Positions 46,791 through 58,272 of a stretch of DNA of 64,000 bases are shown piece by piece; position 1 is the stretch's first letter, and each line of letters starts with the position of its first letter. The DNA comes from Pinus tabuliformis. Lineage: Eukaryota > Streptophyta > Pinopsida > Pinales > Pinaceae. Below the pieces are notes generated by a model. That model was not told the origin of the DNA. It worked only from the letters and a program-made list of their open reading frames with translations, and ran no database searches. The DNA lies in contig CM062814.1 of the NCBI GenBank assembly GCA_031772625.1, positions 361,309,750-361,373,749 of the forward strand, written 5' to 3'. The position numbers were made by a program, and so were the translations under genes.

Positions 46791-47895
46791 TTAAGCATAA
46801 TACCTCTTTAGGTAAAGTCCATTTCTGGGTTTACCCAAGGAGTCCTCGTCAAAGTCTACCTGCTCATAGGCCCCTTTTGCTAGCTTTTGCTTGACAATAT
46901 AGGGCCCATGCCACATAGGAACGAATTTTCCAGCACCTAATTTATCGTTAGCTTGGTCATATAATAGCACTAGGTCTCATTCCGAAAAATTTCGAGGGGT
47001 CACATTTCGATCATACTGAGCTTTCATACGTTTTGCGTGAGTCTCGATTGCCAATGCAGCATCATGTCGAGTCTCATCTAATTGAGATAAGTATACTAAA
47101 CGCTTCTCCTCTTCGGAAGTAGCTGGAAGTAATTCGAGGCCATTTGAAGTGACGAGATTTCGCATTCAATGGGCAGCACAGCTTCCAAACCATAAACTAG
47201 TTGGAAAGGAGTGAACCTTGTTGATGTTTTCACTGAAGTTCGGTACGCCCAAAGCGCGGAAAATAACATGTTGTGCCAATTCGCCTGATGAATACCAATG
47301 ATTCGTCGGATCATGATAACTAAAACTTGTTGATGGAATCAACCAGACCATTCGCTTGTGGATAATAAGGAGTTGAGCTATCGTGATGCAAACCAAGCTG
47401 GCCTGTAAGTTCTGTCATCATAACATTTCGAAAATGGCACCCATGGTCAGTAATTATCGCTTGTGGGACACCAAACCTAGCAATAATGTGATTGAATACG
47501 AAAATTCCAGCTGTCTTGCCGTCTGCCTCGAATGTAGGCATCGCCTCGGCCCACTTAGTAAAATAATCTACCGCAAGGATGATATACGCATGCCCCCCGG
47601 CCGAGTGAGGGTTACATGTAATAAAATCGATACCCCATTTGGCAAAAGGACCAATGGAAATTATAGGGTGGAGAGGAGCAGGTGGAGCGCGCATCTTGCG
47701 ATCAAACACTTGACAGTTGTGGCATTTCCGGACCGCAGTAATACAATCTTTAAACAAGGACGGCCAGAAGTAACCAGCGCGCAATATCTTTTGGGCTGTG
47801 GCATACCCAGACATATGACCGCCACCCGCTCCTGAGTGACAGTCATTCAGAACCCTTTCAGCTTCATTGTGAGTTAAACAACGTCGAAAAACCAA
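46791..47895 (-). pseudogene. Element E integrase
   Basis: Zinc-binding part HSGAGGGHMSGYATAQKIL..CITAVRKCHNCQ (HHCC). Core: KWGIDFITCNP (Asp), IITDHGCHF (Asp), YYPQANGLVDSINKF, in which the third catalytic residue is Asp instead of Glu. A frameshift and TAG near 47320 follow, then WAYRTSVKTSTRFTPFQLVYGLEAVLPIE, DETRHDAALAIETHAKRMKAQYDRNVTPRNF, and the C-terminal MWHGPYIVKQKLAKGAY..YLKRYYA ending at TAA 46791. Loss of the catalytic Glu alone should block strand transfer. Confidence 0.92.
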
Positions 47896-47934
47896 GTCCG
47901 CCCCACGGTGATAAAGAGTATCTCCAATAATTTT

Positions 47935-48599
47935 TTACTGTTGGGACTGGAATCGAATTTTCCGACGTTCCGACTTTGAAATTTCGGGCCGAAAGGATTG
48001 GGTCTGGAGATAGACGATTATATCCCCATACCACGGATCTAAAGTGCTGATGAGAAACAAAGATTCATCCGCAATGGGTTCCTCTTCCACAGTTTCTGTG
48101 TCAGCACGCGGGATGTCACACATTAACTCTGCAAAAACTAAAGATTTCTTAGACTTAGATTTCTCAAACTCCAAGTCGAACTCTTGCAGGATAACAATCC
48201 ATTTAGAGTACTTGCCCCCTAGCAATTGTCTAGTCAAAATGTAGATCATAGGGTTGCAATCCGAAATGACTGTAGTTTTACGGAGTAGAATGTAGTGACG
48301 AAAACGTTGGACAGCTTGAACGGCTGCCAATGCCAATTTCTCCACATGTGAATATTTGAGCTCAGTTGGATTTAACGTCCGACTAAGGTAATATATCACA
48401 TGTTCCGTTCCGAATTCGTCTTCCTAAACTAAGACCATTCCGATGGTGGAATCGGCGGCGGCGAGGTACAAAAAGTAATACCGCTTGTAGTTGGGAGGAT
48501 GCAGCAACGGTGCATGGGTCAACGCGTGCTTGAGTGCATCAAAAGATTTCTGAGCTATCTCATCCCAAGATAATTGAGCGTTCTGTTTCAACAACCGGG
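47935..48599 (-). pseudogene. Element E primary RNase H
   Basis: LSWDEIAQKSFDALKHALTHAPLL leads to YLAAADSTIGMVLV (Asp); TAG 48424-48426 replaces Gln in VLVQED. YSHVEKLALAAVQAVQRFRHYI (Glu) and VISDCNPMIYILTRQ (Asp) follow in a 154-codon open block. EFDLEFEKSKSKKSLVFAELM is the tether. One nonsense change separates it from RT, so the polyprotein was continuous. Confidence 0.9.
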
Positions 48600-49390
48600 T
48601 AAAACCCTTTGTAACCTCAGCATAGTTAGGAATGAATCGTCGTAAAAAGTTTGCTTTCCCCTGCAAACTTTGGAGTTGGCGAAGACTCGAAGGAGGAGGC
48701 AATTTGGTGATAGCTTCTACCTTCGAGGGATCGACGTGAATGCCGGCTTTCGAAACTACAAATCCCAGCAATCGTCCCACTTCTATGTAGAAGACACATT
48801 TGTGTGGGTTCAACCGAATACGATAATGCCTACACCTCATGAAGATTGCTCGTAAATGGACAAGGTGATCAGCTTGATGTAATGAATGAGCAGGCAAATC
48901 ATCGAGATACGGTTGCACAATGTGTTTGATGTCATGAAACGCATAAGACATCGCCCTTTGAAAAGTTTCTCCGACATTATTAAGCCCAAAAGGTAATTTG
49001 CAATAAGCAAATGTCCCCCATGGAAAAATGAAAGCCGTTTTTGGTTGGTCGGCAGGTAGAATATTGATTTGGTTGTAACCGGAAAAACCATCCATAAAGG
49101 AAAATATTTCACTGCCAGCACAATCGTCAATTATTTGATCGATATAGGGTGTTGGGTAGTTGTCCTTGGGACAAGCTCGATTGATATCCCTATAGTCGAT
49201 GCATATTCTTATTGTTCCCTGTTTTTTTTAACTGGAACAATATTCGATACCAAATCCGTTAACGGGATCGGATAAATGAAACCTGCTTTCAACAGCTTCT
49301 CAACTTCTGCTTTAATTGCAGCCGCTTTTCGTGGGTGAATCTGACGCAAACGTTGCTGGACGGGTTTAGCGTCCGGGTAAGTCTCGATCT
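48600..49390 (-). pseudogene. Element E reverse transcriptase
   Basis: VQQRLRQIHPRKAAAIKAEVEKLL and FIYPIPLTDLVSNIVPVKK start the domain; a frameshift near 49207 leads to RICIDYRDINRACPKDNYPTP and ALEGSEIF-like blocks with further damage. Then FMDGFSGYNQINILPADQ, FGLNNVGETFQRAM, the catalytic QPYLDDL (YLDD), LLGFVVSKAGIHVDPSKVEAI and LQGKANFLRRFIPNYAEV in a 223-codon open run (49095-48424). The catalytic Asp pair is intact. Confidence 0.92.
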
Positions 49391-50150
49391 CATGGACAAC
49401 AATCGCGGGATCAATTCCTTGCATTTCCTCATAGGACCAGGCAAACACATCGCAGAATTCTTGAAATAGGGCCTTGTATGTCTGAATTTCGTCATCTGAA
49501 CACGAGGCTCCTATATGAATGTGCTCAATAATTCCGGGCTTGACTGAAATGTCAATGGGAATAGTGCGAGAGATGTTTCCCAAATTTAGCTCTGAATCAG
49601 GATGTTTCATTGGATTTTGAGCTTCTTTGACATATTCAGCTGTAAAGATTGATGAGAAATCATTTTCAAAATGATCATCCTCAGGTAAAAACGAAGATCT
49701 GTGATGGAGATCTTCCCATGGTAAATCGTCTACACACAGGACTTCACGAAGTTGCTCGTTAGATGACACAACTTTGGGAAATGCTATTAACTCAGAGATT
49801 GACATGAAAAGTGATTCCTCACGGACCACATTCATTTGGTCGATTTTGGTTGAACGCGGGTTAGTAAAAGACTGCAGGCTTCATAGGCAATTTCATATGG
49901 ACTCAAAGGCATAGCATCACCAAATGAGTCTATCTCAGATTCAGAAGGAACGATCCAAGGATCGTCATAAACAATGGTGTTTGAAGTAATCATATGAATG
50001 GATGCAAATGAAGACAAGGCGTTGATTGGAGGAAAAGGAAAAGTTCCAGTAAACCGGCATCTTTAACTAATCCTACTCCAACATCCTTATAAGGGATAGT
50101 CGTTTTACCAACATGCTGGATACTCTCTGAAGAGGCTGGGTTGGATGAAA
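49391..50150 (-). pseudogene. Element E protease-RT linker
   Basis: Minus strand MITSNTIVYDDPWIVPSE, SPYEIAYEACSLLLTRV, a frameshift near 49835, then DLPWEDLHHRSSFLPEDD, FTAEYVKEAQNPMKHPDSELNLG, IPIDISVKPGIIEHIHIGASCSDDE and FQEFCDVFAWSYEEMQGIDP. This is the usual plant gypsy linker before RT; the window's first 2 kb holds a relic of the same type. Confidence 0.82.
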
Positions 50151-50990
50151 ATTAAGCCAGCTGGTCTATTGTTATGATCTTGCCATTATATGGAAACTTT
50201 ATTACTCGGAAGACCGATGAAACGACTGCTGTCATAGCGTAAGACCAACTTCGACCCAAGAGAAGGTTGTAGTCTAGAGGGGCATCAACCACCTCCACAT
50301 CTAGACTAACGGTTTTCCTTCAACCCCTATAGGCAAATCCTGTAGAATTCCAAACAGATGAAACCCACGGCCATCAAAGGCCTTAAGAACTGTCGGGGAT
50401 TGATTTAGTGAAGGAGAACCAAGCGATCTCCAGCACTGTATCGACATAATACACGTCGAAGCTCCCTCATCAATTACAGTCCGATGAATAGGCCTGTTTT
50501 TGACTATCACTGGGATCTGGAAAGCCATTTGATGAGGTGAACGCGAAGTACTATTTTCTAGATCAAAGATTATTAGGTTCGGGTGCTGAACATCAACAGC
50601 TCCTATAGCCGACAAAAGCAATTTGCGTTGTGCTGGGCATGATTGCAGCACTTCCAAAGCCAACATTGCTAAGGGTGAAACAGCTAAATCCTCAACAATG
50701 TTGTAATTATGGGCCTCTCTCGCATGTGGATTGAAAGCAGACCTTCGAAGTACACCCTTGGTGGGCGGTTTGATTACTAAGTCCAGGTTAGGTTTCTCGA
50801 TCTGTAGTGGATCAGAACTGGGAGCTGAGGTTGATGGATTAGAATGAGAAGATTCTGCTTCTTTGCCATCAACAGCACTTTTACTACCATAATCTTGCGA
50901 TCGAGTCGCAATCCTTACATGAGACATCATCAATATGGGTTCTTCACTGGCACTCGAGGAAGAACCTATCATCTTACTCTCCTACTTTGG
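50151..50990 (-). pseudogene. Element E aspartic protease
   Basis: 50972-50301 is open: a linker of about 130 residues, then FQIPVIVKNRPIHRTVIDEGASTCIM with a D-E-G-A-S active site (as in D), QCWRSLGSPSLNQSPTVLKAFDGRG and GILQDLPIGVEGK. A one-base change near 50303 shifts the frame, after which VDAPLDYNLLLGRSWSYAMTAVVSSVFRV and GKIITIDQL complete the domain. The DEGAS form is shared by D and E and seems to be a family trait. Confidence 0.9.
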
Positions 50991-51018
50991 AAATGGATCT
51001 TTCAAAACAACAGGAGTT

Positions 51019-53857
51019 GGGGAACCCTTGAAGATTTTCACAACTTCGGCCCGATGAGGGAAATCTCTCGTAAAATGATCCTCTTCACAAATAAGACAAG
51101 GATATCGAGGTTTGCGCTTTTCGTCATTGGTTTCCGACTTTTCAGTTTTTTCCTTTGGAGTTTTGTCTGCTTTATTCTTCTTCTTACCTTTCTTTTTCCC
51201 ACCGATTTTGATTTAGCCGTAGATGACTATATAGCGTGAATATCGGTGGAAACTTCAGCAGAAGATTCTCCTGTCGGGGAGTCTGGTAGGGTTATAATAG
51301 GAGAAGAATTCTTTCAGGATTTCTTCTTGCTTTTAGTATTCACCGTACCAATCATGCCATCAGCGGCATGAGACCCCGAAGGAGAAACAGCAATTTGATT
51401 TGACTTAGGAAGATCTGGGATCTTTTTGTGTAACGTACCTGACTGAGTGTAAACTAAGTCAAGGTACTGCGCTTGAGAAATCACTTGCTCCTCAGTAACT
51501 ACTTCAGCCTTAGCTACGTCTTCAGTAATCTTCAGTAACAATGATTTAACAAACCATTCAGCTAAGATTTGGTCCGGGATAAAAACTTTCACTAACCGCC
51601 TTCGACGTCTCCATTCATGAATATGATCGGAAATATAAGTGGACGTCGATTGTTTTAATGAAGTTAGTAACTCCGTGTCAATATCATATCTGACCGGCAA
51701 CTGAAAATGAGTTAAAAACAAAGTAGCTAGCTGGCTAAAATTATAAAAAGAGGCCCGTGGTAACTCAATGTACCACTTGGCTGCGAGACCAATGAGAGTA
51801 CAGTGGAAAAGACGTAAGCGGATCGAATCATCCGAGATGGAATTAGAGGCACACCAGAGGTGGTAAGTCATCACATGATTCGGCGGGTCCTCTCCAGACT
51901 TACCTTCGAACTTGCGTATGTCACTGGGCAACTTATTTGGCATTGGCGGCCAAAATGGAAGATAATTTATTGGATCGTTCGTTAGGCGCGACAAGTCTGG
52001 TAAATCCAAAGTTGTGATAAATGGTAACTGCCGATGAGGATCCCTAAAGCTCTAGGTCACGAGACCAGTCCGAGGAGGAGGATATCTAGGATAACTTGGA
52101 ATAGGAATCGCGTTCGGGATATTGTATCCTCCCGGAAAACCAGGATTAACCGAACCGTACTGGGGTTGTTGTGGTTGTTGATAAGTGTACCCAGGATACG
52201 GTTGATACTGGTAAACTGGCTGCTGGACAGCAGGCCCGTATTGGTACTGTCCCTAGTACGGTTGATAAGTGAATTGTGGTTGACTAGTGACAACCGTACT
52301 TAAACCAGGTTGTCCTACAGGCATCTGAACCATAGTTTGAATCGTGGATCCAGAAAATGGTAAAGATGTCTGAGGAGTAGTTACAGAGACAATAGAAACC
52401 AGAGCTGTCGATACTCCAGAAGTAAGTGGGGTAGATTGAACAGATGTTGCGGTAGTTGCAGCAGTCATTTGAGATGGAGTACTAGGGGAAATTGGCCCAG
52501 ACTGAGAAAGTACCGAAGGTACAGAAGTTTGAACATTAGACTGGACTGGTTGCTGGGGTGAACCAGAAACTAAAGGTTGTCCAGTTTGGGATGACAACTG
52601 TACACTTGGCTGCAATATCTGTTGAACTTGCGATGGATCCCACACTATGTTCATTCCGGGGTATTGACCCATGACAGGTTGAGGATATTGAGATCCATAA
52701 TCGGATTGAGGGTAGGATTGGTAATTGAAAGGTACATTTCTTGTACCTTGAACATAAGATTGACCTTGGGGTGGTTGATAACCTTGACTCGAGTACTGAC
52801 CTTGGGGTAGATACCCTTGAGGTAGGTACTGATACTGGAGTTTACCTTGAGGTATAAATTGATACTCAGGTTGACCTTGGGGTACATATTGAGGCTAGTG
52901 TTGACCTTGAGGAATGTATTGCACCACGGGTACATACTGTCCTTGAGGTTGCCCCCCAGACGCAATTTGTGTACCTTGAGGTTGCCCCCCAGGCATTAAT
53001 TGAGGCTGCCCCCCAGGCGGTAACTGGCCACCTTGAGGTTGATAACTGGGAATTGAACCTGACATCATGTAAATGTCTCCTACACCCAACGGTTTATTAC
53101 CATTGTTTCCAGTTAATAACTCATGTTCAATGGGTTGAGGAGATGCTCCCGCAAAAGTACCAGAAAGTGACTAATACCCAGAGGGAACAGAAGGACCGCC
53201 GTACAAAAAAGATTCAGGAGATTGAGTAAACATAGACGACTGACCTGACATATTTACAGGAGTATAAATTCCTCCAGGTGGATAAGGAGCACGAGGTGGA
53301 GAAAAACTTGACCCTGAGTTGTCCAAATAGTTAGTTAACGAAAGATACCAAGTAGTACTTCTAGGTGGACTGTAAAAAATGGATTCACGCTCCCTTAGAT
53401 CAATAGTAGGTTGATTTTCAGGGATAGGGACGCCTATTTCTTCTTCTGGAGCAAGTTCTTCAATAGCTATCAAACCAGAAGGAAGATTTTCGGTGATAAC
53501 TCTTTCTACCCTAGGTGAATCAGGAGCACTAGAAGTTGGAGTAACAGGTTCAGATATTTCAGGTTCTTCGCCTATATCACTAGTAGATGAAAAACTACCA
53601 GCAAGCTCGGAAACTGCAATAGCTTCGGGATTATAACCTATTTCTAGACTTAGGTAATCTGGGTGGACTACCAACGAAGATTCTCCTTCTTCAGGTGAAC
53701 CTACTTTACTGCCACTAGGAGTTACAAGGACTTTCAAACCTTCGTAATGACTCGGGATGTCTTCAGCAAGGATAATTTTAGGGGCGAATGTTCGCCCTTT
53801 GGCTAAATTAAGGGGTTTTAAATTTTTAGTGGGCGAATATTTTGTATCATAGTACAT
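51019..53857 (-). pseudogene. Element E gag
   Basis: Starts MYYDTKYSPTKN at 53857. An acidic Ser/Pro-rich N-terminus (to 53171), then a Gln/Gly/Tyr/Pro-rich repeat region with PQGQY-type units (53089-52650), and a Ser/Thr-rich stretch. The capsid domain (52009-51314) reads LPSDIRKFEGKSGEDPPNHVMTYH, LFHCTLIGLAAKWYIEL, LATLFLTHFQLPV, SDHIHEWRRRRRLVKVFI, FVKSLLLKITEDV. A zinc knuckle near 51090 reads CLICEEDHFTRDF with the last Cys changed to Phe. TAGs at 52253, 52895 and between the main blocks replace Gln; TGA near 51314 replaces Arg. Confidence 0.88.
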
Positions 53858-56800
53858 TTTTACAAATCACCTCAAATAGCCCACCTTATTTTAAGGGAGA
53901 GGGTAAAAAAGGTAAATTTAGCCCTTGAAATTAGGAGTTACAACCTTCCATTCGCCCATTTTCAAGAATAGGTTTTATTTAAGTGGATCCATTCGCTCAT
54001 TTTCAAGAATAGGTTTTATTTAAGTGAATCCTATGGGCCAAATACCATATTTATAAAAGAGGTATGGTAAATTAATAAAAATATAAATAAATGAGAGGTA
54101 TGGTAAATAAATAAAACATTTTTTATATTTATTCCATAAGTCACTTGGTGTAAACAAATAAAAATATAAGTAAAGTGGAGGTATGGTAAATAAATAAAAC
54201 GTCTTTTTATACTTACTCAAAAGGTATGGTAAATAAATAAAATTATAAATAAACTAGATGTATGGTAAATAAATAAAACCTCTTTTTATATTTAGTCCAT
54301 AACCCTCGTAGGGTCAAGAAAGAGGTTTTATTTAAGTGAATCCTATGGGCCAAATACCATATTTGTAATAGGGGTATGGTAAATTAATAAAAATATAAAT
54401 AAACAAGAGGTATGGTAAACAAATAAAACATTTTTTTATATTTACTCCATAAGTCACCTTATATTTACGAACAATCAAAAAATGGTTTATATTTAGGTGA
54501 AACCTATGGGCAAAATACTATGGGACAAATACCATGGACTAGATTGTGTTTAATACCATGCAAAAAACCATTATTAACCCTAATATTAGAATTAATAAAA
54601 ATAAAAATGGCACATGGTATTGACCCATGGTATTCTTGGTCAAGAGTAAAAATGGATGTTGTAATTTAATGTAGGTTAAACATTTTAGGTTGTTTAAAAT
54701 AAAAAGTAAAATAAAAATCAACTATTAATTTTATTAATTTTTATAAATTACTAATAGTAATTATTAAGCTCCAGGTTTATGATAACCCATGGTATTGACC
54801 CATGGTAATACCATGGTATTCATGTGAGCATAGACTATTTAAAGGGGAAATTCTATCGTCTTAGATCCATACAAAGTTTTATTATTTAGTGAAAGACTTG
54901 CCAAGATCTTACAAGATTTTATAATTGAGTAAAATATTCGCCATGCCTGGTGAGAGATTCGCCAAAACATTATATATACATATTATATTATTGATAAAAT
55001 CGCCTTCCATTTTTCCTATATACCATGGAGATTCGCCCATTTATTATATTTATAAATTTAGGGGGGGTTCTTAAAATTTTCACTGGTCTTCAGGAGGTTG
55101 GCCCCGAAGTCTATGGGACTTCCTCAACAAGTCGGCCATGGTTACAATCTCAGGAGACTGGCCCCGAAGTCTACGGGACTGTCTCGGTAATTCAGCCACA
55201 GTTAAAAACTTTTAACTATTGCACACGCAAACAAAGTAAAATCTGAAAGCAAACCGCCTAAAGTCTCTAAAGAACCAAACAAATTTGAATCACACGCCTA
55301 AAGAATCTAGGGCGTCAAACCATACACAAACAGTAGCCTTCCGGACCGAAAACACTAGTTGGTGATGAAGCCCGACATCGACGAATTCAGTACAGAAGTG
55401 GTGGGTTGAACAGTTACCCCGGCAACCTGCTTAATGAATAGACCGGCACTAGTTCCTCCACTTTAACCGTCTCGAGTGAAGTGAACCCCCCGGAAAATCC
55501 AAGTGAGTCTAGCCGACATCTGCTCCAGGTACAGTGGGATCTTCCCTCCACCGTCACCTTGGGTAGAACCCTAAAGATAATGGTCACTAAGGTCACCAAC
55601 AACAACAAATATACCTGGGGGAACAGTCTACGATCCGATAGCACGCAAGGGCAGAGTATCAAGCTCAATCCCCTTGCCGGCTCCTTGACAATAATCCAAG
55701 GTTTACCGACAAGTGACCCCAGGCTCCTCGAAAATAATCTGAGGTTTACCGTTTGTAGTACATGCGTATCTAGCATCGTTCCCAATGAAGGAGGATTGAT
55801 CCCCTCACTGGTTCGGACACGATCTCGTGCTTCTCCTTTAAGAGGAGCTTTCCCAGAGCATAAATGTAATAGCTGGATTTATCCTACCACAAGATGAGCT
55901 ACTTGTTTGGTTTTGCTGTCTTGGAGAGTTAATTACTCTCCTACTCCAAGACACTAGCCTGATGTATATTGGTGTTTCAGAGCCCTAGTAAATAAAAGTT
56001 ACTAAGTTAATTTTACTTTAAGCGTTAATTTTTATGGCTTTTCTTTAGGACAAAAGGTAGTGGAGATGAAACTGATGGTGTGTAGACTCGACTCAAATCC
56101 ACTAAAAAGATGCACCTAGGATGATTTAAACTATTTTTCTTTTTCAATGAATTCCCTAGCTAAGAGAGTTGGAGAATGCAAAATTGATATAAAGACAAGT
56201 TTCTTGGCAATGAAAATCAAAGAAACAATCTCTTTATCTTTTCCAAAGCATACAACACATGACCACTAATTATTTCACGAAAATTCCTTTCTCTTTTCAA
56301 AGACTTCAAATGCTACTAAAACAAACTTTCCTTCAAAATAGATTTTTGTATTTTTTCCTATATTAACAAAGCATTTAAAACTACTTAACAAAAATCAATT
56401 TTAAAAAATCTATGACAATCAAATCAATTTTATCTAAAGCAAATCTAAGAGAAATTCACCTAAAAGCAAACCTAATGAGGTAAAAGCCTACAAAGTATAA
56501 TTCCATGATGTTTTACTTAGTTACAATTCAACCAAGGACTAGTTCATGCAGAATCATAAACCATTCAAAAACAAAAATCAAAATCTTTTGTACTTTTTCT
56601 TAAGAATGAAATTCACAGCTTAACCAACAAGCTTTCTCGAAATTCCGCAAAGAGACAACACAAAGGTAGGTTTCTCACACAGGTGGATTTTATGAAAGGT
56701 CCGACTCCTAAGAAGGCTGAAAAGACCAGGGAGATCCAAGGTTTTACAACTTCTAAAGCCAAAGTCACTACAGGACCAATGCACAAATCAAACCTAGGGC

Positions 56801-57207
56801 TAGAACTTCTATGAATTTCACTAAAACCCTTGATACTAATGAAACAAGATTAGATGAAGACTTCTGACAGGTAACGAGTGGATCTGGGCAGCAAAAACAA
56901 ATTACAAACAAAATCTAAGAGGCAAAAAGGAAAAAATTGAAATTTTCTCAACTTTTGACAGGGTACGCAAGCAGCCTATTTTCATAGGTGCGTGTACGCT
57001 CTGTGTACAAAGTTGTAGTGCATACAAGTACGCACTGTGCTTAACGCAGAGGGTGCGTACTGCTAGCAAAACCAAGAAAAATAAAATCTAACTTAACCCT
57101 AAGCTATTCAACCCAAATTCACAGTCAATCAGTCAAAAACCAGAAAGAAATCGACTTTTCTTAAATCAAAGTATCAATCAAAATAGAAATCAATCAAATC
57201 CATGGAA
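53858..57207 (-). other. Leader of element E with AT-rich and direct repeats
   Basis: 3.3 kb between PBS and gag. 54010-54470 holds tandem AT-rich units with ggtatggtaaataaataaaa and tttaagtgaatcctatgggc, several copies with drifting spacing. 55090-55204 has two direct copies (50-60 bp) sharing ctggccccgaagtct.gggact. 56960-57060 has a GTACGC cluster. Open frames here (for example 55414-55897 on both strands) have no motif. No gene recognised. Confidence 0.65.
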
Positions 57208-57225
57208 TCCCCAGCGGAGTCGCCA
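57208..57225 (-). promoter_or_regulatory. Primer-binding site of E
   Basis: Minus strand TGGCGACTCCGCTGGGGA, three bases from the LTR, identical to D; tRNA-Arg type as recalled for Ogre elements. Confidence 0.88.
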
Positions 57226-57228
57226 TTT

Positions 57229-58272
57229 TGTCATGCAGAAAGAGTCAATTTTGCAGACAAAACCGACCTCCCTAGAAGCTAAGGCTTTCTAGTGACAAAC
57301 AAGACAATCAAGCACTATCTTTCCCTAAATATGCATTTAAAATACAAGAAACCAGGTGTTTAAAGCATACCTTTAGTCCAACGCTGTTTGTAGTAGTCCA
57401 GCCTCTCCGATCCAGATGAGCTCCTCCTTCTCTTTGAAACCTGCATTCACTAACAAGCAAACGATTACATAGCACCTGAATAACTCATGAAATAAAACAT
57501 ATTCATCATAAAGACCAAGGAGTATATGAAACAAATTATATATAACAACTTGTTGAGAAAAATGAACTTAATTGTATTAAGTGGAAACAAAAGAAACCAT
57601 TACAACCAGTGCCTTGGTGTTGTGCAGGTCCCTCCTAGGGTCCAGCAAGAGTTCTCCTTTACTTTGATCATCTCACCCACTTCCAAATGAAGCTAAGAAA
57701 GGATGGGAATCTCTCCTCTCAAGCTCTATAAGGGAGTCCTAATTTCAGCAGCATCTACCCTTAGGAATGTTCAGCTTTCAACCTCCCCTCCCTCTGGCCC
57801 AATGCCTGTATTTATAATGCTTCGGAGGAAGTTAATCAGGTCCACCATCAATGGGATAAACCCCTCTTTCAATGGGATAACTCCCCTCTTGATGGGATAA
57901 GTTCCTCTTTCATAGGGATACATGAACCATCTGAAGGCGCTCAATACACGTCAAACCATCTTCTAGAATGCTCTAGAATTGACCATAAGTAACTTTTTTG
58001 AAGTAAAACTCGCGCCTTTTGACCTTTACAGGAGTACGCATCCACCCCTTTACAGACAGAGCATACAAGTACGCAGGTATTGTGAACTTGGGGTGCGTAC
58101 ACGCAGGTAAGGTTAAGAGAAACTGTGTAACCAGACTTAATTGAGGACTTTCTCTCTTTCTTGGAGTTTGACATGAGGAGCAGAGGTATAAGAGTTGCCA
58201 AGGAGGATAGTATGACAGTTGATGGAGCCATAATAACTGCAGATAGTCATGGTGACAAATTTTAGTGTAACA
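57229..58272 (-). repeat. 5' LTR of E
   Basis: 1044 bp; pair of 41525-42576 with only scattered substitutions and small indels. TATA box 57809-57816. Confidence 0.95.

Larger units (their letters stand above)
41525..58272 (-). mobile_element. Ty3/gypsy element E with two RNase H domains and an antisense ORF, nested in G
   Basis: 16.7 kb. LTRs 41525-42576 and 57229-58272 (1052 and 1044 bp) are nearly identical over long stretches, so E is one of the youngest insertions. PBS (tRNA-Arg type) 57208-57225; PPT 42577-42589. On the minus strand: 3.3-kb leader, gag, protease, RT, RNase H, integrase, a second RNase H in its own ORF, and on the opposite strand an intron-containing ORF, then 1.8 kb non-coding and the 3' LTR. 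PBS, length, dual RNase H and antisense ORF fit the Tat/Ogre/Retand group. TSD catct/tatcc (two transitions). Confidence 0.93.

Noticed and set aside
47383-47835. 150-codon open frame on the plus strand
   Set aside because: Antisense shadow of the E integrase, whose motifs are clear on the minus strand.
51314-53857. Separate ORF1 upstream of gag, as in Ogre elements
   Set aside because: The break near 53171 is a TAG where Gln fits, and the frame continues into gag, so one gag ORF is more likely.
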